Assembly: GCF_017307495.1 (NCBI RefSeq)
Contig: NZ_JAFKHE010000012.1
Location: 434,001-498,000, forward strand
DNA length: 64,000 bases
Source: Devosia sp.
Lineage (GTDB): Bacteria; Pseudomonadota; Alphaproteobacteria; Rhizobiales; Devosiaceae
Direction of reading: 5' to 3'
The notes beneath the pieces were generated by a model. The model saw only the letters and a program-made list of their open reading frames with translations. It did not search any database and was not told where the DNA came from. The translations under genes and the position numbers were made by a program. Positions 9,066-21,247 of the stretch are shown here, in pieces; position 1 is the stretch's first letter, and each line of letters begins with the position of its first letter.

Positions 9066-9452
9066 ATGCATATCCATGCAACTCTCGTCGAACTGTGCGA
9101 CGCGTTCAACGCGCACGACCTCGACCGCATCATGGCGCTGTTCGCCGACGACTGCGTGCTCGAGATGCCGCGGGGCAGCGATCCGTGGGGCTCGCGCTTC
9201 ACTGGCAAGGCAGAGGTGCGGCAGGCGCTGGCAGGCCGCTTTGCCGGGCTGCCTGACGTCCACTATGGCGACGCGGAGCATTTCGCCGACGAGGCAGCGG
9301 GCACCGGGATGTCGAGGTGGCGGCTGACGGGAAGCACGCCCGAGGGCACGCGGCGTGACGTGCGCGGCTGCGACTTCTACACGTTCCGAGAGGGACAGGT
9401 AGTGCGCAAGGACTCGTACTGGAAGATCGTCGAGCCGCCCGTGGCTAGTTGA
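9066..9452 (+). CDS. NTF2/SnoaL-like fold protein
   Basis: 128 aa with the ketosteroid-isomerase/SnoaL-like pattern: a helix in LVELCDAFNAHDLDRIMALFADDCVLEMP, then GKAEVRQALAGRFAGLPDVHY and a sheet ending YTFREGQVVRKDSYWKI. GGAGG lies six bases before the ATG. These cone-shaped domains bind small hydrophobic ligands or act as isomerases, but this member has no assigned function. It ends eight bases inside the convergent small gene that follows. Confidence 0.75.
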   Translation: MHIHATLVELCDAFNAHDLDRIMALFADDCVLEMPRGSDPWGSRFTGKAEVRQALAGRFAGLPDVHYGDAEHFADEAAGTGMSRWRLTGSTPEGTRRDVRGCDFYTFREGQVVRKDSYWKIVEPPVAS

Positions 9453-9636
9453 TGCTCGGAGCCTGACGAAGCGGCTTCAGCTCGGCGACCTGCGCCGCAG
9501 GTTCGTCTCCGCCCAGAGCTTTGGTGACAGCGGCAGTCGCAACCCTCGCCTGCGTGGCGATGTCGTTGGCAAATCCGCGCAGGTCCGCCGGCAGCAGGAC
9601 GACGGTGAGCAGTATCAGGATGATCGGCAGGCGCAT
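9445..9636 (-). CDS. Small exported or membrane-anchored protein, unknown
   Basis: 63 aa. The first 17 residues are a hydrophobic run (RLPIILILLTVVLLPADL) that would serve as a signal or anchor, followed by a short Ala-rich helix without cysteines. I recognise no family. It converges on the NTF2-like gene with an 8-bp overlap and lies downstream of the exoR-like gene on the same strand. Coding potential is plausible but not certain. Confidence 0.5.
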   Translation of the reverse strand: MRLPIILILLTVVLLPADLRGFANDIATQARVATAAVTKALGGDEPAAQVAELKPLRQAPSIN

Positions 9637-9707
9637 GGCGGTGGTTCCAACGGGCTAACGTCCCGATGGTTGCCATGGCGTGGCTGAACTTGCGCTGAAC
9701 GGCGCGC

Positions 9708-10553
9708 TCAGAGTCCGCCGAAGCGGTTGCTGAGCGAGTCGGCGAGTTCGACGGCGCGCTTGCGCTGCGCGGGCGTCGCCACGGACATGGCGTTGGTCAG
9801 CAGTTCGCCGATCCAGCCCTCGTCCATGGTGCCGGCGGCGCGGCGCGAGGCGACGGTGAGCCACATCAGGCCTTCGACCTGATCGGCCGAGATGCCCTGC
9901 CCGTTGAACAGCATGTTGCCGAGCTTGGCCTGCGCCCCGGCGTGCCCCTTGCGGGCGGCGAGATTGAGCCAGCGCGCGCTCTGCAGCGGGCTGTCGCCGA
10001 GTTCGGAGTCGTCGAGATACATCTCGCCGACCTTGTACTGCGCGTCGGCGTCGCCGAAATAGGACGCCGCGTGCAGGATCAGCTTGTTCGAGTAGGCCTC
10101 GTTCTTGGGGATGCCGGCCTCCGGCAGGCCGGTGCGGTAGTACTCGCCGACCTTGAGGAAGCTCTGGGCGACGATATCGGCCTCGACGCCCTTGGGCGCG
10201 GTGTCGGCGTGCTCGTCGGCAATCTGGCTGAAGTAGCCGAACGCCTTGACCGGATCCTTCTCCACGCCCTCGCCGCTCTCATACATGAGGCCGAGCTGGT
10301 AGAGCGCCATCGGCTGTCCGGCCAGCGCGGCATCCTCGAGGGCGGCGACGAGATCCTTGGACGAGATACCGCCGCCGGCGCCGTCGAGCGAGTTGGCCAT
10401 GGCGAGGGCGGCATCGGCCGCCGTCTCGGGAGCCAGCGGCAGCGACGGCAGCACGCCGCTCACCTGAGCGGCGGCCGGGGTGGCCACGCCCGCAACAGCG
10501 AGCGCAGCCCAAAACGCAACGGAAACAAGGGCTCCTGCCCTAAATGTCCGCAT
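9708..10553 (-). CDS. exoR: ExoR-like periplasmic Sel1-repeat regulator
   Basis: 281 aa from the ATG at 10553, which has AAGGAG four bases upstream. A signal peptide ends near PAAAQV. Sel1-type repeats follow, including [44 protein letters not shown] and [18 protein letters not shown]. Order and wording of these repeats resemble ExoR of Sinorhizobium as I remember it, the periplasmic inhibitor of the ExoS-ChvI two-component system that controls exopolysaccharide and motility. The start lies 14 bases inside the 3' end of ilvD, so the two are probably translated together. A general Sel1-repeat protein is the alternative. Confidence 0.7.
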   Translation of the reverse strand: MRTFRAGALVSVAFWAALAVAGVATPAAAQVSGVLPSLPLAPETAADAALAMANSLDGAGGGISSKDLVAALEDAALAGQPMALYQLGLMYESGEGVEKDPVKAFGYFSQIADEHADTAPKGVEADIVAQSFLKVGEYYRTGLPEAGIPKNEAYSNKLILHAASYFGDADAQYKVGEMYLDDSELGDSPLQSARWLNLAARKGHAGAQAKLGNMLFNGQGISADQVEGLMWLTVASRRAAGTMDEGWIGELLTNAMSVATPAQRKRAVELADSLSNRFGGL

Positions 10554-12264
10554 ACTGCTCCTTCTCGCCCTTGGCACCGGGGTTGGTCAGCGCGCCGAAG
10601 CGTGCCGGCCCCACCAGTTGGGCATACTTCCAGATGGCGCCCGAGCCATACTCGGTTTCGCGCGGGGCCCAGGAGGCCTTGCGCCGGGCAAATTCCTCTT
10701 CCGACACATTGACCGAAATCTCGCCGGTCACGGCGTCGAGAGTGATGATGTCGCCATCCTTGATGTGGGCGATCGGACCGCCGACAGCTGCTTCCGGACC
10801 GACATGGCCGATGCAGAAGCCGCGCGTGGCGCCGGAGAAGCGGCCGTCGGTGATGAGCGCAACCTTGTCGCCCATTCCCTGGCCGTAGAGAGCGGCCGTG
10901 GTCGACAGCATCTCGCGCATGCCGGGGCCGCCCTTGGGGCCCTCGTAGCGGATGACGAGCACGTCGCCTTCCTTGTACTCGCGCTTCTCGACGCACTCGA
11001 AGCACTTCTCTTCGGTGTCGAAGACGCGCGCCGGGCCGACGAAGCGCAGGTTCTTGAGGCCGGCGACCTTCACGATGGCGCCATCGGGGGCGAGGTTGCC
11101 CCGAAGCGAAACCACGCCGCCGGTGGGCGAGATCGGGTTGGACGTCTTGCGGATGACGTCCTGGTTCTCGTTGAACTTCACCTTCTCGAGGTTCTCGGCG
11201 ACGGTCTTGCCGGTGACGGTCATGACGTCGCCGTGCAGGAAGCCGCCCTCGAGCAGCGCCTTCATCACCAGCGGAATGCCGCCGGCCTCGAACAGGTCCT
11301 TGGCGACATACTTTCCGCCCGGCTTCAGGTCGCCGATATACGGGGTCCGCTTGAAGATCTCGCCGACGTCGAACAGGTCGAAGTCGATACCCGCCTCGTG
11401 CGCCATGGCCGGCAGGTGCAGCGCGGCATTGGTCGAGCCGCCGGTGGCGGCCACGGTCATCGCCGCGTTCTCGAAGGCCTTGCGGGTGACGATGTCGCGC
11501 GGACGCAGCTGGACCTTGAGCAGTTCCATGACCTGCTCGCCGGCCTTGGCGCAGAGCGCGTCGCGGATTTCGTACGGGGCCGGGGCGCCGCAGCTGTAGG
11601 GCAGCGCAAGCCCGATGGCTTCGGCCACCATGGCCATGGTGTTGGCGGTGTACTGGCCGCCGCACGAGCCGGCCGACGGGCAGGCGACGCGCTCGAGCTC
11701 GTCCAGCGTCTCGTCGTCCATCTTGCCGACCGAGTGCAGGCCCACGGCCTCGAACAGGTCCTGCACCACCACGTCGCGACCGCGGAAGCGGCCCGGCAGG
11801 ATCGAGCCGCCGTAGATGAAGATCGACGGCACGTTGAGGCGGATCATCGCCATCATCATGCCGGGCAGCGACTTGTCGCAGCCGGCCATGGCGACCAGCG
11901 CGTCATAGGAGTGGCCGCGCATCGTGAGCTCGACCGAGTCGGCGATCACGTCGCGCGAGGCCAGCGAGGACTTCATGCCGGCATGGCCCATGGCGATGCC
12001 GTCGGTGACGGTGATGGTGGTGAATTCGCGCGGCGTGCCGTGGTTGGCGGCGACGCCCTTCTTGACCGCCTGGGCCTGGCGCTGCAGCGAGATGTTGCAC
12101 GGAGCGGCCTCGTTCCACGCCGTCGCCACGCCGATGAGCGGCTGATGGATCTGCTCGCTGGTCAGGCCCATGGCGTAGAGGTACGAGCGGTGCGGCGCCC
12201 GCTCCGGACCCTCTGTCACATGCCTGCTGGGGAGACGCGATTTGTCGACGTAGTTCGATGCCAT
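10540..12264 (-). CDS. ilvD: Dihydroxy-acid dehydratase
   Basis: 574 aa from the ATG at 12264 ([19 protein letters not shown]); the open frame extends 44 codons further without family similarity. The enzyme dehydrates 2,3-dihydroxy acids in isoleucine and valine synthesis. Cluster cysteines appear in [12 protein letters not shown] and [16 protein letters not shown]; other family signatures are [10 protein letters not shown] and [13 protein letters not shown] text near the C-terminus ([15 protein letters not shown]). The 3' end overlaps the exoR-like gene. Confidence 0.97.
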   Translation of the reverse strand: MASNYVDKSRLPSRHVTEGPERAPHRSYLYAMGLTSEQIHQPLIGVATAWNEAAPCNISLQRQAQAVKKGVAANHGTPREFTTITVTDGIAMGHAGMKSSLASRDVIADSVELTMRGHSYDALVAMAGCDKSLPGMMMAMIRLNVPSIFIYGGSILPGRFRGRDVVVQDLFEAVGLHSVGKMDDETLDELERVACPSAGSCGGQYTANTMAMVAEAIGLALPYSCGAPAPYEIRDALCAKAGEQVMELLKVQLRPRDIVTRKAFENAAMTVAATGGSTNAALHLPAMAHEAGIDFDLFDVGEIFKRTPYIGDLKPGGKYVAKDLFEAGGIPLVMKALLEGGFLHGDVMTVTGKTVAENLEKVKFNENQDVIRKTSNPISPTGGVVSLRGNLAPDGAIVKVAGLKNLRFVGPARVFDTEEKCFECVEKREYKEGDVLVIRYEGPKGGPGMREMLSTTAALYGQGMGDKVALITDGRFSGATRGFCIGHVGPEAAVGGPIAHIKDGDIITLDAVTGEISVNVSEEEFARRKASWAPRETEYGSGAIWKYAQLVGPARFGALTNPGAKGEKEQYADI

Positions 12265-12687
12265 TTCTTCTACCTGCTTGTCCGGCCGGATACGACCGGC
12301 GCTCCTAGTAAAAGCGCCGTTTATGAGCTTCGGCCTGACAAGGCACAAGGGCAGGAAACCCGCGATTGGTACGGTGCCGGCCCAATGTGCCTGCACCAGA
12401 TCGCGACCTGGCCACGCCCCAGTCCTCGCCCTCTTTTAGGGTCACATTGTGGCGGGGTTCCTCAGCAAAACGTTGATCGCCCGGCAAGGAAAACGGGATT
12501 CAATCTTGCTGTTGCAAAAACGTCACGTACGATTCATCGCGCGTTCAGCATGGGGACTTGCAGCGCACAGCGATTGCTCGCGGCGCCGACGCTCACCTCG
12601 ACGCCGACAACTGCACGATAACCTCCAGGGGCCGGACGCTGATTGCTGCCGGCCGCCGGAGATTTGTCACCGATTGCTTGCCTGTCC
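12265..12687. other. Intergenic region upstream of ilvD
   Basis: 423 bp between the valS stop and the ilvD start. It contains a short 6-bp hairpin (GGCGCT/AGCGCC at 12298-12318) but no convincing coding frame. I looked for a leader peptide rich in Leu, Ile or Val that would suggest attenuation and found none. No promoter match was strong enough to report. Confidence 0.5.
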
Positions 12688-15534
<2,847 letters not shown>

Positions 15535-15732
15535 CGGTGGGTTCCAAGCGCAGCAGCCCGCCCCGAGGCATCACAGATGCCGGGCGGACCGAAATTCAAC
15601 GGCTAGTGCTAAAGCAAAGGCGGGTGGCGAAAGTCAACACAATGTGGGTTGTGAGGTGGATCGAGGCAAGATCACAGCGCCCGGGGCGAGGGAGAAGCGT
15701 CCGGCCTACAACGGTCCAGCAACAAGAACGCC

Positions 15733-15831
15733 GTCATCCCCGGGCTTGCCCCGGGGACCCAGCGATGTCTCCACCAACACCGCCATATGCCGCGCCATCC
15801 CGTGGGTCCCCGGGTCAAGCCCGGGGATGAC
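15733..15831. repeat. Bipartite palindromic intergenic repeat, copy 2
   Basis: Arms 15733-15761 and 15803-15831 are near-perfect reverse complements, beginning GTCATCCCCGGG and ending CCCGGGGATGAC. It lies in the 377-bp gap between valS and popZ. Apart from this element and the popZ terminator I see nothing else in that gap. Confidence 0.8.
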
Positions 15832-15858
15832 GGTGCGTATGTTCGAATGAGCGCCACC

Positions 15859-15885
15859 AAACAGAAATCCCCGCTTAGCGGGGAT
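15859..15885 (-). terminator. Likely intrinsic terminator of popZ
   Basis: On the minus strand ATCCCCGC and GCGGGGAT form an 8-bp perfect stem with a TAA loop, followed by TTCTGTTT. It begins 27 bases after the popZ stop codon. The T-rich tail is imperfect. Confidence 0.6.
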
Positions 15886-15911
15886 CAGATTGTCGGGCTT
15901 GCCTGTCGGAG

Positions 15912-16601
15912 TTACTTCCCGCGCGAGACGCGGGCGATTTCCTTTTCCACCATGCGCTCGACCACCGAGGGCAGGTTTTCGTCGAGCCATTCCTTGAGCA
16001 TGGGGCGCAGCATCTCGCGCATCATGTCCTCGATGGTCACGCCGCTGCCGACGGTCTGCATGCCGGACAGCCGCGCGAAGGTGCTCTTGACGGCCGATTG
16101 CGTGGTCGGCTCGAGCAGCTGCTCGGCCATCTCGGCGGACAGGTTCGGGTCCGGCATCGGCGCAGCAGCCGCCACGGGCCGCGGTGCCGGTCGCTCGAAA
16201 GCGGGTGCCGCGGCGCGCGGCGGAGTTGCGACGACCGGAGCCGGCTCCGGCTCTTCCTCCACCTCGAAAGCGATGTCGTCCGGATCGACGAGGCTGGCGC
16301 TCAGGTCGGGCGCCGCGCCGGCGCCGCCCAGCAGTTCCGAAAAGCTCAGGCCCGGCTTGGCCTCATCCTCGGCGGCGGTGTCGCGCAGGATCTGCTCGGG
16401 CGACAGGGCCAGCGGCTCCGGTTCCGCCTCCGGCTGGACCGGGCGAACCGGCGCCGGCTGCGGCATGAAGCTGCGAGCGGGAGCGGGCACGGGCGCGGCA
16501 GGCTTCTTGGGCGCAGCGCCCGCATCGTCATCGGCGATGATCTGTCGGATCGACGACAGGATCTCGTCCATGGATGGCTCTTTTGGCGCCGGCTTGTTCA
16601 T
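15912..16601 (-). CDS. popZ: PopZ-family polar organizing protein (DUF2497)
   Basis: 229 aa from the ATG at 16601 (GAGG seven to eight bases upstream; a GTG directly precedes it). The N-terminal helix has PSMDEILSSIRQIIADDD, the segment that in PopZ recruits partners. The middle is Pro/Ala-rich and acidic, and the C-terminal block IEDMMREMLRPMLKEWLDEN with SVVERMVEKEIARV is the oligomerisation region. In Caulobacter PopZ forms a polar matrix that anchors the ParB-bound origin and cell-cycle regulators. Family match is strong; the exact role in this species is inference. Confidence 0.88.
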   Translation of the reverse strand: MNKPAPKEPSMDEILSSIRQIIADDDAGAAPKKPAAPVPAPARSFMPQPAPVRPVQPEAEPEPLALSPEQILRDTAAEDEAKPGLSFSELLGGAGAAPDLSASLVDPDDIAFEVEEEPEPAPVVATPPRAAAPAFERPAPRPVAAAAPMPDPNLSAEMAEQLLEPTTQSAVKSTFARLSGMQTVGSGVTIEDMMREMLRPMLKEWLDENLPSVVERMVEKEIARVSRGK

Positions 16602-16734
16602 CACTGCCTCACATTACCCGCCAGTTACGCGGCCGCACATTCGGGGCGGATTCGGCCAGATCGCCGAATCGGCTCTGCTCAATCTAGTGCAAGCCATCGC
16701 GGTTTGTGAATCGGCCGGACACCAGCCATTGTGT

Positions 16735-16760
16735 CTTCCCCCAGGGATTTCCGGGGGAAG
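16735..16760. other. 8-bp inverted repeat between popZ and the HAHNN membrane protein gene
   Basis: CTTCCCCC (16735-16742) and GGGGGAAG (16753-16760) form a perfect stem with a 10-base loop, 19 bases after the stop of the gene ending at 16779. No T-tract follows on either strand, so a terminator role is only possible, not shown. Confidence 0.4.
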
Positions 16761-16778
16761 GCAGGTTGCCGGCGTCGC

Positions 16779-17156
16779 CTAGAGGCTGAGCGCGGCCCGA
16801 TGGCGGAATATCGTCACGATCCAGGCCAGCAGGCCGAGGATGGTGGCGAGCGATGCGATCTGGGCCAGCCAGTCGCCGGTGCCTGCGGTCGCCATCGCCA
16901 CGCCCGCGCCGATGGTCAAGGCGCCGACGAGCGCCAGCACGAAATGCACCATGGCCAGCCGGCTCTGCGCGGCGGCCGGCACCAGCTTGTAGTAGAAGCC
17001 GTAGATCACCATCAGGACGAAGCCGACGAGATTGTTGTGGGCGTGGCCCGGCGCCAGCGTGTGATCCTGGCTGATCGCCATCTGGATGCCCCACGCCATG
17101 CCGGCCAGCCCGAGCAAGGCGCCGACCACGATGAACCAGAACGGTAGTGCTTTCAC
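16779..17156 (-). CDS. Small four-helix membrane protein with HAHNN motif, cytochrome-oxidase-subunit-I-like
   Basis: 125 aa from a GTG at 17156 with a run of six G (17162-17167) about five bases upstream; the frame continues 52 codons further but that part is Arg/Pro-rich and unlike protein. Four hydrophobic helices: the first is PFWFIVVGALLGLAGMAWG, and the second starts with APGHAHNNLVGFVLMVIYGFYY. The paired His and Asn resemble a short family often labelled cytochrome c oxidase subunit I-like; whether it binds heme is unknown. It sits between tolC and popZ on the same strand. Confidence 0.65.
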   Translation of the reverse strand: MKALPFWFIVVGALLGLAGMAWGIQMAISQDHTLAPGHAHNNLVGFVLMVIYGFYYKLVPAAAQSRLAMVHFVLALVGALTIGAGVAMATAGTGDWLAQIASLATILGLLAWIVTIFRHRAALSL

Positions 17157-17281
17157 GTTTCCCCCCTTTGGCCGCCGCAACGGCCCGCGAAAAAGCCGCG
17201 ACGCGGGACTCGCATCGCGGCTCGGAGAGGCTAGCGCCGGAGGGGAGGCGGACCAATATGCGGCCGCTTGTCGCCCACCGC

Positions 17282-18658
17282 TTATTCGTCGAGGGCGCGC
17301 AGCTCCGCCCACACATCCTCGACCTTGGCGATGTAGCCGTCGGCCGAATGCACCGCGACGCTGAGGCCGAGCACGTCGGGCGACAGCTTGCCGGACGCGG
17401 CGAGAAGCGAGAAGGCCGCGATCATCCGGGTGGCGCGCGAGGTGATGAGGGCTTCCTGCGCGCTGGTCAGTTCCGCCTGGGCGTTGAGCACGTCGAGCGT
17501 GGTCTTCTGGCCGACGTCGCGCTCCTGGATGGTGCCGTCGACCACGAGCTGGGCCGAATTGACGGCGGCCTGTGCCGATTCGATCTGCGAGGTGGCGTTC
17601 TGCAGTGTGGACCAGGCCGAGATCACCGATTCCTTGATTTGGTCGCGCGCCGACAGGGCGTCGACCTCGGACTGAACCTGCAGGATATTGGCCTTGCGCA
17701 GGCTCGCGCTCAGGGCGCCGCCCGAATAGATCGGGATGCTCAGCTTCACCTGGGCCGAGCCCGACAGGCTGTTGCGGTCGCCTTCGTTCGGCCCCCCGTA
17801 GGTCCTCGACAGCGAGGCATCAAGAGAACTGATCAGGCTCAGCGTCGGGCCAAACGAGGCGCTGGCGGCGTCGGCGCCGGCCTGCGCGACGCGGATGGCG
17901 GCACGGGCCGAGAGCAGCGCCGGGTGCTGGTCCTCGGCCGAAGCGATGGCGCTGTCTATCGAGGTCGGCAGCGACTTGCCGAAGTTGAAGTCCGACGAGA
18001 GGCTCTTGGGCTTGTGCCCCACATAGCGCTCGAAGCTGGCCTGGCTGCTCTGCAGCGAGGCGATGGCGGCGCGGTAGCTCGAAACCGCGGCAGCCTGGCG
18101 CGCCTTGGCCTGCGACACGTCGATCTTGGTGCCTTCGCCGAGGCGCAGGCGATCCTCGGCCGAGCTGACCTGGGCGTCGAAGAACTTCATGTTGTCGGCC
18201 CGCAGCTGCACCAGCTGGGTGTCGCGAATCACGGCGTAGTAGGCCTGCACGACGGCGAGCAGGATGTTCTGCTCGGTGTTGCGCAGGGCGTACTTCGACA
18301 CTTCGGTGGCGGCGCGTGCCTGCTCGATCTCGGCGTCGGTCTTGTAGTTGTCGAACAGCGTCTGGCTGAAGCCCAGCGAGGCGCTAGAACTGAGCGTCGT
18401 GGAAAAATCGCCGCCCTGAGGGGCGTCCCACTTGCCGCCCACGGTGCCGGTGAACCCGACGCTCGGAAGCTTGCCGGACTTGGCCGCCGCGATGTTCTCG
18501 GCGGCGGCGCGCACGCCGAGCAGCGCCGACATGATGGCTGGATTGTTCTGGTAGGCGCTCTCGAGGGCCGAGCGGAGCGATTCCGCATGGGCCGTCGACG
18601 ACAGCAAGCCAATAGCAACGGCAAGGGCGCCCGCCCGCAATGCCCCCAGATAACGCAT
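17282..18658 (-). CDS. tolC: TolC-family outer-membrane efflux channel
   Basis: 458 aa from the ATG at 18658 with GGAGG upstream. A signal peptide ends at AHAES. Two repeats of the OEP family follow, each with long helices; recognisable pieces are SLGFSQTLFDNYKTDAEIEQARA in the first and LSIPIYSGGALSASLRKANILQ in the second, plus ERDVGQKTTLDVLNAQAEL. It would trimerise into the outer-membrane duct of type I secretion and drug-efflux systems. Downstream of pcm and upstream of popZ, the arrangement seen in related genomes. Confidence 0.94.
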   Translation of the reverse strand: MRYLGALRAGALAVAIGLLSSTAHAESLRSALESAYQNNPAIMSALLGVRAAAENIAAAKSGKLPSVGFTGTVGGKWDAPQGGDFSTTLSSSASLGFSQTLFDNYKTDAEIEQARAATEVSKYALRNTEQNILLAVVQAYYAVIRDTQLVQLRADNMKFFDAQVSSAEDRLRLGEGTKIDVSQAKARQAAAVSSYRAAIASLQSSQASFERYVGHKPKSLSSDFNFGKSLPTSIDSAIASAEDQHPALLSARAAIRVAQAGADAASASFGPTLSLISSLDASLSRTYGGPNEGDRNSLSGSAQVKLSIPIYSGGALSASLRKANILQVQSEVDALSARDQIKESVISAWSTLQNATSQIESAQAAVNSAQLVVDGTIQERDVGQKTTLDVLNAQAELTSAQEALITSRATRMIAAFSLLAASGKLSPDVLGLSVAVHSADGYIAKVEDVWAELRALDE

Positions 18659-18812
18659 AGTCAAAAAACCTCCGACGCCGGCCGACCCTATGCCGGCCAA
18701 ATGGGCCGCACAACCTCGCAACGCAAGAGTCGCAGAGTTTTAACCCCTCAAAACCCTGGCGCCGTGATTCGAGGGCAACACTCGGCGCGGCCGGGTCAGT
18801 AGCAGGGTCCGG

Positions 18813-19466
18813 CTAGAACACGAATGCTTCCGCTTTCGGCGCCAGCGCCAGCCGCGGCAGTGTCGTGTTGAACTCGGCCCGGCCGGCGACCTCCTCGCCC
18901 GCCCTGACGAAGACGTGCGCCACCGCCGCGCCGCCATTGCCGATCAGCGCCACCAGCCGCCCCCCGTCGGCGAGCAGCCGAAACAGGCCGGTCGGCTCGC
19001 TGTCGAGCGTGCCCTCGACGATCACGACGTCGAACGCCCCCGCCGGCAAGGCGACCCCATCGAGGGGCCCGGCCACGACGGTCGCATTGACCACTCCCGC
19101 TGCCGCGAGGTTGGCGCGCGCCGTGTCGGCAAGCGTCGGGACGGACTCGAGCGCCGTCACGCTGGCGCCCAGCCGGGCCAGCACGGCCGCCGAGTAGCCG
19201 GTGCCGGTGCCGATATCGAGGACGGTGTCGGTGTGTTGGATCTCGGCGAGCTGCAGCAACCGGGCGAAGGGCGCGGGGGGCGCCAGGTAGCGGCCGTCGC
19301 CGAGCGCGTGCGCGACGTCGGCATAGGCCAGCGCTGCCTGGTCGACCGGCAGGAAGGCTTCGCGCGCGACCTCGCCCATGACGGCCAGGATGCGATGATC
19401 CATGACGTTGCTGGCACGCAGTTGGTTATCGACCATCCGGGTGCGGGCAGTGACGAAGTCGGCCAT
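18813..19466 (-). CDS. pcm: Protein-L-isoaspartate O-methyltransferase family protein
   Basis: 217 aa from the ATG at 19466 (MADFVTARTRMVDNQL); AGAGG precedes it. It has the class I SAM-binding signature VLDIGTGTGYSAAVLARL, and the family motif ARTRMVDNQLRASNV near the N-terminus. The longer open frame upstream is low-complexity. Classic Pcm repairs isoaspartyl residues; this alphaproteobacterial branch next to tolC is divergent, so repair activity is assumed from the family. Confidence 0.82.
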   Translation of the reverse strand: MADFVTARTRMVDNQLRASNVMDHRILAVMGEVAREAFLPVDQAALAYADVAHALGDGRYLAPPAPFARLLQLAEIQHTDTVLDIGTGTGYSAAVLARLGASVTALESVPTLADTARANLAAAGVVNATVVAGPLDGVALPAGAFDVVIVEGTLDSEPTGLFRLLADGGRLVALIGNGGAAVAHVFVRAGEEVAGRAEFNTTLPRLALAPKAEAFVF

Positions 19467-19673
19467 CTCGGGATCCTCTGCTGGGGGGGACGTGCGGCTG
19501 GCATAGCGCCCGGCCGCGCCGGCATCAAGCAGGCGGCATGCGGCGGATGTGTCAGACGGCCGGTCCGGCCGTCGGCTGCGGCTCGCGTGCGATGGGAGGC
19601 TATCGCTCGGCAACAGTCCGAGCCCACCATGCACCCTTGCCGGCGGGCAGCGGGCCGGGCAAACGCGAACTCA

Positions 19674-19709
19674 TCAAAAAAGGGCAGGACACCGAAGCGC
19701 CCTGCCCTT
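19674..19709 (-). terminator. Intrinsic terminator of tRNA-Cys
   Basis: Read on the minus strand, AAGGGCAGG and CCTGCCCTT form a 9-bp perfect stem around a 12-base loop containing CTTCGG, followed directly by TTTT. It lies about 30 bases after the tRNA 3' end. This is the most canonical terminator in the window. Confidence 0.85.
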
Positions 19710-19739
19710 CCAGGCACTTGCACGTGCCGGTCAATCTGT

Positions 19740-19813
19740 TGGAGGCCACATCCGGAATCGAACCGGAATACACGGATTTGCAATCCGCTGCGTAACCACT
19801 CCGCCATGTGGCC
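19740..19813 (-). tRNA. tRNA-Cys (anticodon GCA)
   Basis: 74 nt including an encoded CCA. The acceptor stem pairs GGCCACA with TGTGGCC, the anticodon loop is TTGCAAA, and the T arm has GGTTCGATTCC. All stems close as expected for tRNA-Cys. Confidence 0.96.
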
Positions 19814-19826
19814 TCACCGGGGCGGG

Positions 19827-19855
19827 TTCATATTGGAGCCGGGCCGATTGCGCAA
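19827..19855 (-). promoter_or_regulatory. Probable promoter of tRNA-Cys
   Basis: On the minus strand TTGCGC and TATGAA are separated by exactly 17 bases, with the -10 box ending 13 bases before the tRNA 5' end. The tRNA-Pro promoter has the same -35 sequence. Confidence 0.6.
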
Positions 19856-19970
19856 GGTTGGCGCCGCTTTTTCCGGGGATCGTGACGGGGGCCGGTGCGG
19901 CACGTCATCATCGCGTTACGCAGCGACCCTATCGAGCCCGTTCGAGCACTTTGCCTCACGGGGACCTATC

Positions 19971-20723
19971 ATGACGGACATCATCGGCCATCGCGGCGGC
20001 CGCAACCTGTGGCCCGAGAACTCGATGCTGGGCTTTCGGCGCGCGCTGGAGCTGGCGATCGACGCGGTCGAGTTCGACCTGCACCTGACCGATGCCGGCG
20101 AGATCCTGGTGATCCACGACGCGACGCTCGACCGAACGGTGGAGGCCAGCGGCGAGGTCCGCGCCCTGCCCGCGGGCGCGCACGCGTCGCTGCGGCTGCG
20201 CGGCTCGGACGAGGGGATCCCGACGCTGGACGAGGTGCTTTCGCTCATGGCCGCCAGTCGCCGGGTCGAACTGCACGTCGAACTGAAGGCCGATGCCACC
20301 GGCACCCCCTACCCCGGCCTCGCAGCAAGGGCCGCTAATGCCGTCGCGAGCTACGGCCTCGGCGATCGCTGCCTGCTGACCAGCTTCAATCTCGATGTGC
20401 TGGAGGAGTGCCGCGCCGTCGCCCCCGGCGTGCGGCGGTTGGTCTCGATCAACGAAAAGTCGGCCGAGCGGCTCGGCCTGCTGGCGACGCTGCAGCGCGC
20501 CAACGCGCTGGTCTCGGTCGTCGCCGTGCACAAGGACCTGCTGGCCGCGCAGTGGGCCGAGATCACCGCCACGATCCCGCCCGACCGCATCTGCGCCTGG
20601 ACCGTCAACGAGGCGGCGGAAATCGCCGCCTGGCTCGATCGCGGCGTCGGCTACATCACCAGCGACGATCCGGTACTGGCGCTCGCCACCCGGTCGGCGC
20701 GGGCCGGAGGGGCTGCCGCCTGA
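19971..20723 (+). CDS. Glycerophosphodiester phosphodiesterase family protein
   Basis: 250 aa with the GDPD barrel signatures: IGHRGGRNLWPENSM with the catalytic His and Glu, EFDLHLTDAGEILVIHDATL with the metal-binding Glu-Asp and second His, VELHVELK, and a closing WTVNEAAE ... YITSDDP. No signal peptide, so a cytoplasmic enzyme is expected that splits glycerophosphodiesters into glycerol-3-phosphate and an alcohol. It lies alone between tRNA-Cys and a convergent small gene. Confidence 0.9.
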   Translation: MTDIIGHRGGRNLWPENSMLGFRRALELAIDAVEFDLHLTDAGEILVIHDATLDRTVEASGEVRALPAGAHASLRLRGSDEGIPTLDEVLSLMAASRRVELHVELKADATGTPYPGLAARAANAVASYGLGDRCLLTSFNLDVLEECRAVAPGVRRLVSINEKSAERLGLLATLQRANALVSVVAVHKDLLAAQWAEITATIPPDRICAWTVNEAAEIAAWLDRGVGYITSDDPVLALATRSARAGGAAA

Positions 20724-20734
20724 GCGCGGCGCCG

Positions 20735-21178
20735 CTACGACGCGCGCTGGCCCAGCAGGGTCGAGCGCAGCCGGCCCAGCAGCCCCTGCTCCACGCCCCT
20801 CTCATCGGGATCGTGGCTGAGGCCGGCCAACAGCGCCGACGTCGAGTCCAGCCGCTGGCACAGGAGTGTCGCGAGCCGGAGGGTGATGAGCGGATGGCGC
20901 TCCAGCACCACCAGGGCGTCGCGGACCACCCGCACGCGGGCCTTGCCCTCGGCGCGCACCGTGGCGCTGTGCGGCTTGCCCAGCAGCAGCGACATTTCGC
21001 CGATCAGCGCGTCGAACTGGTCGATGGTGGCGATCCGCACCCCATCGCGCTCGACGGCGAGCACGCCCGAATCGAGGACGTAGAGATTGCCATCGCTCTC
21101 GCCCTGGTTGATCAGAACCTCGCCCCGGTCGAGCTCGATGGTGGGCGCGGAATAAGTCAGTAGCAGCAGGCTCGTCAT
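20735..21178 (-). CDS. Single-domain cyclic-nucleotide-binding-like protein
   Basis: 147 aa from the ATG at 21178. The sequence fits a Crp-type beta roll: LDRGEVLINQGESDGNLYVLDSGVLAVE, then IDQFDALIGEMSLLLGKPHSATVRAEGKARVRVV, where GEMSLL and the later Arg lie in the phosphate-binding cassette. There is no helix-turn-helix, so it is not a DNA-binding Crp. The long upstream extension of the frame overlaps mobA on the other strand and is not real. Ligand and partner are unknown. Confidence 0.75.
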   Translation of the reverse strand: MTSLLLLTYSAPTIELDRGEVLINQGESDGNLYVLDSGVLAVERDGVRIATIDQFDALIGEMSLLLGKPHSATVRAEGKARVRVVRDALVVLERHPLITLRLATLLCQRLDSTSALLAGLSHDPDERGVEQGLLGRLRSTLLGQRAS

Positions 21179-21247
21179 GGGTTGACCCCCAAGGTATCCC
21201 GCGGCGACCTTAGCTGGTCGGCTCCGACTGCATAAGGTGGATATTGC

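Noticed and set aside
12265..12687. Branched-chain amino-acid attenuator before ilvD
   Set aside because: No short ORF rich in Leu, Ile or Val and no terminator/antiterminator pair was found; the one 60-codon frame there has no such run.
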